From contig CAYXZD010000005.1 in the NCBI GenBank assembly GCA_964469565.1, positions 1 to 64,000 on the forward strand: a DNA stretch of 64,000 bases, in the 5' to 3' direction. Shown piece after piece: positions 54,048 to 62,074 of this stretch; the first letter of the stretch is position 1, and each line of letters opens with the position of its first letter. The notes under the pieces were generated by a model. That model worked only from the letters and a program-made list of their open reading frames with translations, was not told the origin of the DNA and ran no database searches. The DNA is from GCA-2720975 sp964469565 (GTDB lineage: Bacteria; Planctomycetota; UBA1135; GCA-002686595). A program made the position numbers and the translations under genes.

Positions 54048-54094
54048 ACCGTCCCCCAAGCTATCCTCACGCCCATTGGACGCTATGCTCCCCC

Positions 54095-54982
54095 ATGGCC
54101 TCAGTCCTCCTCGCATCGTGCAGCTCGCTCCCCGGATTACACTCCGACGAGGGCTACTTGATTCGTGCGCTCCAGGCGACTCCCCTCGAGATTCAAGTCG
54201 TGCCCTGGACAGCCGCCGAGGCCGATGGCTCAGCAGCTAGTGCTTGCCTACCCCGCGGCACATGGGACTATTTCAAACAACCGGTCACCTTTGAGTCCTG
54301 GCTCGCGCGCGTGAACAAGACTTGCCAGCTGATCAACTCCCTAGCACTGATCCGCTGGAACCTTCATAAGGGCTACCTAGAAGAACTCGCCGCAGCGGGG
54401 GTCCCCACAATCCCCACGCTGGCTCTACAGCGCGGATCACAAGTCAATCTAGCCCGAGAATTAGAATCGCGAGGTTGGGGCGCCTTCGTGATCAAGCCAG
54501 CCATCGGTGCAGGGGCTAGCGACACTCAGCGCTACGATCCTAGCCAAATCGAGCTGGCGAGCACTCATCTCCAACGCCTACTCACCGCCGGAGACGCGCG
54601 TGTGCAACCCTTCTTGCCCGATGTTCTGGCCGGGGGTGAACGCTCACTCATTGCCATCGAGGGTGAGATTACCCACACGGTGGTCAAGCGAGCCGCTGCG
54701 GGAGACTGGCGCGTGCAAGATGATTTTGGAGGCACCTACGAACTTGTCGACGCACGTCCAAAAGAGCTAGATATCGCCGGGCAAGTCCTTGCCGCCCTAC
54801 CCGAACCCGCCGTTTATGCACGCATCGACTTGCTCAATGGCCCCGAAGGGGAACCGCTCGTGATCGAAGTCGAGTTGATTGAACCCATGCTGTACTTCGA
54901 GTGTTTTCCGCCCAGTGCCACCCGCTTGGCTGAGGCCATCGTCCGGCGGGTCCTCCCAAGCGACGGGGTCCCTCAGTCGTAG
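54095..54982 (+). CDS. ATP-grasp ligase of the DcsG/RimK-like group
   Basis: Start at 54095 (MASVLLASCSSLPG); the frame back to 53912 has no matching protein pattern. 295 residues. Characteristic features: PRGTWDYFKQPVTFESWLAR, INSLALIRWNLHKGYL, WGAFVIKPAIGAGASDT (ATP-binding lysine), GERSLIAIEGEITHTVVKRA, GDWRVQDDFGG and YARIDLLNGPEGEP with EVELIEPM for metal binding. It joins a carboxylate to an amine; closest by pattern to D-cycloserine-type ligases, but substrate unknown. Its last ten bases overlap the end of the convergent GH99-like gene. Confidence 0.8.
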   Translation: MASVLLASCSSLPGLHSDEGYLIRALQATPLEIQVVPWTAAEADGSAASACLPRGTWDYFKQPVTFESWLARVNKTCQLINSLALIRWNLHKGYLEELAAAGVPTIPTLALQRGSQVNLARELESRGWGAFVIKPAIGAGASDTQRYDPSQIELASTHLQRLLTAGDARVQPFLPDVLAGGERSLIAIEGEITHTVVKRAAAGDWRVQDDFGGTYELVDARPKELDIAGQVLAALPEPAVYARIDLLNGPEGEPLVIEVELIEPMLYFECFPPSATRLAEAIVRRVLPSDGVPQS

Positions 54983-57522
54983 GCCACGACTGAGCCTGTC
55001 AGGGTGGCTCGCACATAGCGGCGGGTGATGCTCTCTAGCTCATTGGCTTGCGGGGTTTGCTCCCCTGCTTTCGACAACCAACCCTGCACCAACCCGCGCG
55101 CCGCACGCAGTCGGCCGAGCACATCCTGTTCCGAGCGCAGGCTCGGCACCCGCCCCTGACGGAGTGCGTCGACATAGGCTTGCGAGTAACTCGCTTCGAG
55201 GGCCGTGCTCTCGTTCCAGTCGTTCCACGTCGCTAGGTGCAACCAATTCGCCTCACTGCGTTGCAAGCCTCGTCCTGTCGCAGCCAAGAATGCGCCGGGC
55301 CGACTGCTCAGTTGGGGTCCACAGACACGAACGGCTAGGGGCAGACCGTCACTGCCCACCCCATTGGGCTGCCCCCAGCCCGCAACGCCGCTGTCATCAA
55401 AGCCAGGCCATGCCATGGCCACCGAGTAGCGCGCCGCGTCGAGCGCAGCCCAGTCACTCGCCTCTTGATCGACCCCGCGCGAAAAGGCCTCCACATCGGC
55501 CAGGCTGGGGGACCGTTCAATCCCAAGCACAAAATCTGTGTAGCTTCCGAAGCGCAGAATGGGTGGACCCAAGAGACGCCAACGCATGGCTCCAGCGAAG
55601 GCTTGAGCACCCACTGCTGGCGGTTGCCCAGCGATCAATTCGGGCACTTCCCCGGTCGCCGCGGTGACCCAAGCGCTGATGTCTTGCCAGTCATCATCCT
55701 GCAGGCAAGGGCCGCTAGGCATGCAGATACCGGGTTCAAAAATGAACACGACAGGCCGGCCCTCTCGGCGCCAGAGAGCACGACGGCTACCGTAGCGTCG
55801 TAGATACCAGATCAAATCCGCAGCAATGCCCTGCTTACGATCATCAAAGCTCGGCTGGCCTGCCACCCAACCCAACATGTGCACCTTAGGTTCGAGTAAG
55901 AGGCCGATTTTCAAGTCTGATGGGCCACTCTCAGCCGCATCGAACAAGCCTTCGAGGGCTCCAGCATTGGGTGTTGATTCACCGGGCAGTGCCGTCTGCT
56001 GGTCGAGAGCATGGCCGAGCCAATCGAATACGAACGAGTGCAGGCCAATGGCGTGGGCTTGCTCTACGTGCAGGCGCAGCACGTCCTCATCCCGCGAGTC
56101 ATAGGTGCCCGCCAGTGGTAAGAAACCAGGGCCGTCGATGACTCCGACCGCACCATCCCGGCGGCCCGTGCTGCGCAGGCAATTCGGGCTCGTATTGCAA
56201 TCAGGATTGTGGGCGAGGGAGTTGTTGTTGGGATCTCCATAGGGCGGAGTGGTCCATGCCCAGTTACCCCAGATCGCACGAGGATCGGTGGGGCTGGCGA
56301 CGGACTCCACGGCGAGTGGCGAACGGTACCAGCCCACATAACCCGCAGTCACAAGCCGAGGCGGATTGCCATCTGCGTAGCCCGCCTGTCCTACTTGGAT
56401 GAAATCCAATGCCGCCTGCCCGGGAAAGTTCTTGATGACCTGCACCTCCACCTGGGATGCGGCGGGCAGGAGTCCCTGGGACTCGGTCTCCAAGTACATC
56501 CAGCGCCCCACTTGATCGGCGGTCGGGTGGAATCGCAGACGAGCCACCTCCACATCCGGACGGCCGGCTTGGGTCGTCCGGGCCAGCACAAGAACATCGA
56601 ACCACTGGTTGGGGTCTGCGCGGGGAGGTAGGGCCACATCACCGCGCAGGTAGAGCCAAAGGCCCACCTCCGGTCGGTCGCCAAGAGCAGGATGGTCACT
56701 CTGCAGGGAAAGATCGAACCCTTGAGTTATGCGGGTGGGCCCATCCAAGAGCACCATCCCCGAACCGTAGTAGGGTGCTGCCCAGGTCGTCGAGCCGCTC
56801 ACCTGGACGGCCCCCTGAACTCCCCATGCCGTGGGCACTGCACCCGATCCCTCAAAGTCTGTTTCGAGGAGCGGATAGCCGGCCCTGGTTCGCACGCCAA
56901 GTCGCGCCCCGTCCACCCACAGGGTCCCACGGCCGCTGCACTTCAATTCAAATTCGATGTGCGTCGTATCCGATTGCAAGCGACCGTCCAACCGAGGGAT
57001 GCCGATGCTGCGGAGGTTGATCCAAACACCGCGCGGGAGGGACCCTAGATCAAGGCGCGCCGAAGCCACAGGGGTGCGACCCTGCGTGGAGACACTGTGC
57101 AAGAGCAGGCCAACCTCGCCCGTGCTCATGTCCTCCCCCAACCACAGCCGCACGAGCCCTTCGAGAGCCAGACCACGCTCCCCGTCCTTGGGCAGAGGAC
57201 CGAGGATGTCACCCGGCCGCCCCACGGCTACACTCTGGGTCAAGCTCGATACCGGCCCACCCGAGACGAGTACGGCACGCGCCGACTTGCGTCCATCGGG
57301 AGCTGGGGCTGCCGCAACCCCGCCTCGCACTTGCCATCCGTACAACCCCGCCTGAAAGTCGTGGTTGACGAGCACAGGCTCTACGGTCGGCTCAATACCC
57401 CTAGGCAGAGCTGGGGCCACGGGGGACAGGGCACCCATGACCAGCACGATGGAGATCACTATCCACGTCGTTGGCCACAGTATGGCCCCTCCCCATTTCC
57501 CTCGGGAACGGGTGGTGGACAT
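54973..57522 (-). CDS. Secreted GH99-like glycoside hydrolase-family protein
   Basis: Start at 57522 (MSTTRSRGKWGG). 849 residues: a signal/anchor (TWIVISIVLVMGALSPVAPA), two beta-sandwich regions (about 55-400) that resemble carbohydrate-binding modules, then a catalytic-type (beta/alpha)8 domain from about residue 415. Diagnostic strands: TAGYVGWYRSPL, IGLHSFVFDWLGHAL, KIGLLLEP and the C-terminal WLHLATWNDWNESTALEASY, the GH99/GH71-like pattern seen in endo-alpha-mannosidase relatives and many planctomycete proteins. Substrate is unproven. Confidence 0.75.
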   Translation of the reverse strand: MSTTRSRGKWGGAILWPTTWIVISIVLVMGALSPVAPALPRGIEPTVEPVLVNHDFQAGLYGWQVRGGVAAAPAPDGRKSARAVLVSGGPVSSLTQSVAVGRPGDILGPLPKDGERGLALEGLVRLWLGEDMSTGEVGLLLHSVSTQGRTPVASARLDLGSLPRGVWINLRSIGIPRLDGRLQSDTTHIEFELKCSGRGTLWVDGARLGVRTRAGYPLLETDFEGSGAVPTAWGVQGAVQVSGSTTWAAPYYGSGMVLLDGPTRITQGFDLSLQSDHPALGDRPEVGLWLYLRGDVALPPRADPNQWFDVLVLARTTQAGRPDVEVARLRFHPTADQVGRWMYLETESQGLLPAASQVEVQVIKNFPGQAALDFIQVGQAGYADGNPPRLVTAGYVGWYRSPLAVESVASPTDPRAIWGNWAWTTPPYGDPNNNSLAHNPDCNTSPNCLRSTGRRDGAVGVIDGPGFLPLAGTYDSRDEDVLRLHVEQAHAIGLHSFVFDWLGHALDQQTALPGESTPNAGALEGLFDAAESGPSDLKIGLLLEPKVHMLGWVAGQPSFDDRKQGIAADLIWYLRRYGSRRALWRREGRPVVFIFEPGICMPSGPCLQDDDWQDISAWVTAATGEVPELIAGQPPAVGAQAFAGAMRWRLLGPPILRFGSYTDFVLGIERSPSLADVEAFSRGVDQEASDWAALDAARYSVAMAWPGFDDSGVAGWGQPNGVGSDGLPLAVRVCGPQLSSRPGAFLAATGRGLQRSEANWLHLATWNDWNESTALEASYSQAYVDALRQGRVPSLRSEQDVLGRLRAARGLVQGWLSKAGEQTPQANELESITRRYVRATLTGSVVAYD

Positions 57523-57703
57523 GGTGCGGTGAGGTCTCAAACTCGGGTTGCGGTGCCCCGACGACCCTTCGCCGACGGGTGAGTTCTTGACCGGGAGCCA
57601 TGCTACACCCGGGCCCCCCTCAATTCACGCATTCCTTTTCAGTGTCGTGAAATCAGTCATGCGGCAAGGAATAAGGGCTACCACCGCCCCCGGACGGCGG
57701 ATT

Positions 57704-59734
57704 CTAGCGCTGCAGGTGAAGGTCCCACCCCTGGGGGGGATCATAGGACTCCCACTCAACGGTCCCGGGCCAGCGAACCTCGATCCGCTCGGGAAGGCTC
57801 CCTTGGGGAATCCCAAATCGCAAGGCCCCTAGGGTTTGAGATACGTGGGACCGTCGGGCCGACCCATACCGGGCCACACGGATGCCGCCACCGCTGCAGA
57901 GCACCCGCACGAGGGTACCCATGGGTTCAAGGCGATTGCCCTGCACTTCCTGCGTGAGGTGCACGCGCAAACAGTGGTTGCCGTTTTCCGTCCGATTCAT
58001 GGCCACAAAGCGCGTCCGTGAGACGAGCACCCAATCCATCCGGCCGTCTCCGTCCACATCTGCCGCTGTCGCAGCACGAATGGGATCGGATATTCCTTCG
58101 CCTTGGGGCAGGTTTGGAAACCAAGTCGCGAGGGGGATCCGCTCAAATCTTTTCCCCGCTTGATTGTGCAGCACCATGGGATCGGTGCCCAAGGCGAGCA
58201 CATCGACAAAACCGTCATTGTCTAGATCGCAGCGAACGGTCGCACCCGTCCCTTTGAGATTGGCGAGCCCAAGACTCTTAGTCACGTTTTCAAACCCATC
58301 TCCCACCGCCCGAAATACAACATGAGTCCGCGCCTGCCCAAGGCTGCTCAACCACACATCCAACGCTCCATCTCCATCCACATCCAAGATGGAAAGGCAC
58401 GTGGTTTCAAATCCTTCCTGCTTGAGACGGAATGCGGAGGGGATCACAAGGCCTAGGGCCTCGGCATCCAGCTCTTCAAACTTCTCCCCACCCTGATTCC
58501 TCATCAAGACAAGGCGTTTCCCCCGCAGCTGTAGCTGATCCTGCCAGCCATCCGAGTCCACATCCATCCATGCGCTGAACTGCGCATCGAGGGTCGCCAG
58601 CCCCAGTACCTTCGCTCGGTTCTCGAAGAACCCGGATTGCTCATCCCCACCCTGACGTTGGAACCACAGGCCGTTGGGGGACGACCGATTCGCTAGGGAA
58701 AGCTCAAGGCTTCCATCGTTATTGACATCGACCCACTCCAAGCCGCGACCCCGAGCAAAGTCGCGGGGAGCCAATGCCGGGTCCACTTGAGCAAATGCGA
58801 GTCCCGAGTCCTGACCCACAAAAACTCGATTGGACTTAGGCAAATCGGGCGGGGCCAATGTCCCCCGGTTCCCACCCCGAATCACCACTAGATCGGGCCG
58901 GGGCCCTGAAATCGCCTGCACCCACGCCATCCCATGGGGATCGGACTTGCGAAGTTCAAGATTCGGCGCCTCGACCTTGGTGAGATCCGCTCCAACCCAG
59001 TACGCAAGCGTGCCGGAGGGGCTGCCCTCCTGGGAGATCCTCAAGGCTGCTGTGGGGAACTGGTTGATGAGACCGATCCTGCGTGGTGCCTGTCCTGGAA
59101 CGAGCGTGATCCGCAGGGTCTTTTTGCGCCCATCCAGCTCATCCTCACCCTCCAAACCCGTCACCCGGAGGGTCTCATTGCAAGTCACCGAGAGTTCACG
59201 CGGGGGACCTGAAGCTGGCGCCACCAACCACATGGCCCACGCCATGCGTGTGTCCTGCCACACATAAATCCCTTGAGGCCATTCCTTCTCCGAGTCCTCC
59301 GGCGGACCGTCCCAATCCGCACTGAGCGAGTGCACTCCGAACTGATCATCCAAACCCGACCGATCCGCTTCGGGGTCGTTCATGATCCGAAACGATGAGC
59401 CCTTGTTTTCATAGAGTTCCAGATCACTCAGATGCCAGTTGATGAGCACATCAGGATCGCCATCGAGGTCCATGTCTGTAGCGATCACATCAAAGGCCCC
59501 ATGGCCTCCTCCCCTATTCTCCGGGGCGGAGGGGTTAGCCTCTCCCGCAAACGGCTGGGTCAGCTCAAAACACAGCCCCCCGTCCCCCAAGGGGTTCGCG
59601 CGAGCGGCCAACGGTTCTTGCACAGGCCGGTGCACTTTCCCACCACCCTCATGAGCCGTTGCAAGGGGTGCCTCTGATTCGACTCCCCCACCACCACAAC
59701 CCGCCAAGAATGCAACGCAGAGGAATCTAGCCAT
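57704..59734 (-). CDS. FG-GAP/VCBS-repeat lipoprotein with ASPIC/UnbV domain
   Basis: Start at 59734 (MARFLCVAFLAGC, lipobox cysteine at 13); 59752 is an alternative. 676 residues. Repeated beta-propeller blades with calcium-type motifs: DMDLDGDPDVLINW, DVNNDGSLELSLANR, DVDSDGWQDQL, DVDGDGALDVWL, DLDNDGFVDVL and DVDGDGRMDWVL. The last 90 residues have the ASPIC/UnbV form (NHCLRVHLTQEVQGNRLEPM, GIRVARYGSARRSHVS, RIEVRWPG). These surface lipoproteins are common in planctomycetes; ligand unknown. Confidence 0.88.
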   Translation of the reverse strand: MARFLCVAFLAGCGGGGVESEAPLATAHEGGGKVHRPVQEPLAARANPLGDGGLCFELTQPFAGEANPSAPENRGGGHGAFDVIATDMDLDGDPDVLINWHLSDLELYENKGSSFRIMNDPEADRSGLDDQFGVHSLSADWDGPPEDSEKEWPQGIYVWQDTRMAWAMWLVAPASGPPRELSVTCNETLRVTGLEGEDELDGRKKTLRITLVPGQAPRRIGLINQFPTAALRISQEGSPSGTLAYWVGADLTKVEAPNLELRKSDPHGMAWVQAISGPRPDLVVIRGGNRGTLAPPDLPKSNRVFVGQDSGLAFAQVDPALAPRDFARGRGLEWVDVNNDGSLELSLANRSSPNGLWFQRQGGDEQSGFFENRAKVLGLATLDAQFSAWMDVDSDGWQDQLQLRGKRLVLMRNQGGEKFEELDAEALGLVIPSAFRLKQEGFETTCLSILDVDGDGALDVWLSSLGQARTHVVFRAVGDGFENVTKSLGLANLKGTGATVRCDLDNDGFVDVLALGTDPMVLHNQAGKRFERIPLATWFPNLPQGEGISDPIRAATAADVDGDGRMDWVLVSRTRFVAMNRTENGNHCLRVHLTQEVQGNRLEPMGTLVRVLCSGGGIRVARYGSARRSHVSQTLGALRFGIPQGSLPERIEVRWPGTVEWESYDPPQGWDLHLQR

Positions 59735-59930
59735 TGAATCGTGAGGCGGCATGGGGCGGAGCCGTAATGGCCGTGAGGATTGTAGCACTGCGCATGGGCC
59801 CAATCGGTGTCAATTCAGCTTCTCGTTTCTCGGCGTACGCACCCACCGTAACCGCCAGGGGCTGTCCAGATCGCCGAGCCCTAGCCGGCTCTTCAGCTCC
59901 TCAAATGAACCGGCCTGCTACGATGGGGTC

Positions 59931-61079
59931 ATGCTCCTGCCCCTCCTCCTCAGCCTCACACTCCCCCAGACTCCGCCCACTGGCCTGTATGGGGCCGATC
60001 CTCGCTGCCCTCAATCAACCGCTCTCACCCTCGAGGACGGGCGAGAATACGGCGCTCGCTCCGATCATCGCGGCCCCATCGGAGGAGGTGCAGGCTTTGC
60101 AGACATCCTCCGCGAGGGCCACATCACAGCCAACACCCTCGATGAGTTGATTGACGGTTTGGCACGAGCCCAGCCCGGCCAGGTGGTCTTCCTACCCGGG
60201 GACTGCGTAATCGACTGCACCGCAGCAGTCTTGATCGAACAGTTGCAGCTCAAGCTTCCCGCCGGAGTCACCCTGGCCAGCGACCGGGGACATGAGGGCT
60301 CGAAGGGCGCCTTGCTGTTTTGTGACCATCTCAAGACCCAGCCGCTCATGACCACAACGGGTGAGGGAGCCACGCTCTCAGGCCTGCGAATCAGGGGGCC
60401 AGACCCGGAACGACGCTTGGACCATCACCGCCGTGCGTACCGCATGGGAGAAGCTTCGAGAGGACGCGATTATTATTACGCCCTGCCCACGTCAGATGGA
60501 ATCCGCGCCATGCACGACCGGCTGAGGGTAACCAATTGTGAACTCGCAGGCTGGAGCCACGCCGCGATTGATCTTCGAAAGGGAGTCGACCATCAAGTTC
60601 ACCACTGTTTCATCCATCACAACCAACGCCAAGGGTTGGGCTATGGTATTTGCCTCGATCAGGCCACGGCCACGATTGAGAACAACTTGTTCGACTGGAA
60701 CCGTCACTCCATCGCCGGCACCGGCCGCCCTGGATGCTCCTATACTGCACGGCACAATGTGGAGCGCGGAGTAAGCCTCTCCCACTGCTTTGATATGCAC
60801 GGCGGTCGAGATCGGAAAGATGGAACCAACATTGCGGGCACGACCCTGGTCTTTGAGCGCAACACGTTTCTCTGCGATCAACTCGCCATCAAAATCCGTG
60901 GCATCCCTGAGGACTCTGCTCAGATCCAGGGCAACTGGTTCCGCAACTCCGCCTGGCGGAGCCAGCTCCCCCAAGCCCCCACCCTTGACATCGGCCGCAA
61001 TGCCATCGGTCCACGCGAAGACCCGCGAATCACCCCTGGCCCAGGGTCAATAGAAAACAACCGCTCCCCTGAACGCTAG
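59931..61079 (+). CDS. Secreted right-handed beta-helix protein
   Basis: Start at 59931 (MLLPLLLSLTLPQTPPTG), a short signal peptide; earlier frame to 59751 is unsupported. 382 residues. Short repeats with Asn/Cys/His ladders (VTNCELAGWSHAAIDLRKG, HHCFIHHNQRQGLGYGICL, IENNLFDWNRHSIAGTG and LVFERNTFLCDQLAIKI) form a parallel beta-helix as in NosD/pectate-lyase-like folds. No catalytic triad is evident. The stop overlaps that of RidA in the palindrome CTAG (61076-61079). Confidence 0.75.
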   Translation: MLLPLLLSLTLPQTPPTGLYGADPRCPQSTALTLEDGREYGARSDHRGPIGGGAGFADILREGHITANTLDELIDGLARAQPGQVVFLPGDCVIDCTAAVLIEQLQLKLPAGVTLASDRGHEGSKGALLFCDHLKTQPLMTTTGEGATLSGLRIRGPDPERRLDHHRRAYRMGEASRGRDYYYALPTSDGIRAMHDRLRVTNCELAGWSHAAIDLRKGVDHQVHHCFIHHNQRQGLGYGICLDQATATIENNLFDWNRHSIAGTGRPGCSYTARHNVERGVSLSHCFDMHGGRDRKDGTNIAGTTLVFERNTFLCDQLAIKIRGIPEDSAQIQGNWFRNSAWRSQLPQAPTLDIGRNAIGPREDPRITPGPGSIENNRSPER

Positions 61080-61480
61080 CGCGATCCCGCCACCCCCGCC
61101 CGCGCAACACAGTCCACTTCAAACAAAGCCCCCAAGGGCAGGGCTGAAACTTCTACGGTGGCCCGAGCGGGTGGGACATGGCCTTCGAAAACCTGTGCAT
61201 AGACTTCGTTCACGGCGCTGAACTCCCCCATGTCCACGAGGAACAGGTTGCATTTCACCACTTGACCAAGATCAGTTCCCGCGGCCAGCAAGACTTCCCT
61301 CAAGTTGGCTAGGGCTTGCGCCGCTTGCTGGGCTGCGGTGTCCCCCACTAACGATCCGGTAGCCGGATCGAGGGCCACCTGGCCCGAGCAATACACCCAG
61401 CCATCACACAGAATGGCTTGGCTGTAGGGTCCAACTGCGGCCGGAGCAGCGTCGCTGTGGATGGCTTGAAACTCACTCAT
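61076..61480 (-). CDS. ridA: RidA-family enamine/imine deaminase
   Basis: Start at 61480 (MSEFQAIHSDAAPAAVGPYS); 134 residues. The family pattern GPYSQAILCDGWVYCSGQVALDP, the turn AALANLREVL-like helix and the substrate arginine in VPPARATVEVSALP are present. RidA hydrolyses reactive 2-aminoacrylate-type imines. It begins eight bases inside the end of coaD, so they are co-translated. Confidence 0.9.
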   Translation of the reverse strand: MSEFQAIHSDAAPAAVGPYSQAILCDGWVYCSGQVALDPATGSLVGDTAAQQAAQALANLREVLLAAGTDLGQVVKCNLFLVDMGEFSAVNEVYAQVFEGHVPPARATVEVSALPLGALFEVDCVARAGVAGSR

Positions 61481-61973
61481 GACTTGTAGGGTTTTGGCTG
61501 GGGGAATTGAGAGCCTGAAGAACGGGTTGCGGTACAAATGAGCTCAAATCACCACCCATGCGTGCGATCTGCCGCACGAGGGTGGCGCTGATGTGCGCCG
61601 TGGCCGATGAGGGCAGCAGGAATACCGTCTCGATTCCTGGGGCCAGAAGGCGATTGCTCAGGGCCATGGGGCGCTCGTACTCCAGATCCGCAGCCCCTCG
61701 CAAGCCCCGCAGGAGAACGCTCGCACCGAGCTGGCGGCAACCGTCTACAACAAGCCCTTCAAACGGGGCGACACGGACTCCCTCTAATCCTGCTGTACAT
61801 GACTCAATCAAGCCCATGCGATCGTTTAGGGGCAGGAGCGCACTCTTGCTCGGGTGCTGGGCCACGGCCACGGTCACGGTTTCGAACAGGGCGGTCGCGC
61901 GCTCAACGAGATCGAGGTGGCCTAGGGTGAAGGGGTCGAACGAACCCGGAAAGACTGCGTGGCGATGACTCAT
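61473..61973 (-). CDS. coaD: Phosphopantetheine adenylyltransferase CoaD
   Basis: Start at 61973 (MSHRHAVFPGSFDPF); 166 residues, the usual size. The nucleotidyltransferase motif TLGH is at 16-19, LLRGLRGAADLEYE provides the substrate loop, and the C-terminal ISATLVRQI matches the ISSTxVR motif. Catalyses the penultimate step of coenzyme A synthesis. It precedes ridA and is divergent from comEC, with 101 bases between them. Confidence 0.95.
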   Translation of the reverse strand: MSHRHAVFPGSFDPFTLGHLDLVERATALFETVTVAVAQHPSKSALLPLNDRMGLIESCTAGLEGVRVAPFEGLVVDGCRQLGASVLLRGLRGAADLEYERPMALSNRLLAPGIETVFLLPSSATAHISATLVRQIARMGGDLSSFVPQPVLQALNSPSQNPTSHE

Positions 61974-62074
61974 GAGAGCCAGTCTAGGGCCCCTAGCGCT
62001 CCCGCGCTCAATCGGGCCTGGGTTTTCCACGACCAAGAAGTCACTGGCACAGCCGGGCAGCGTCTATACGCCAC

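Larger units (their letters stand above)
53616..54094. other. Intergenic region rich in hairpins
   Basis: 479 bases between divergent crcB and the ATP-grasp gene. Contains a leftward terminator (53750-53791), a sigma54-like element (53902-53918, minus) and two adjacent hairpins (54008-54047), listed separately. No protein gene is seen. Confidence 0.55.
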
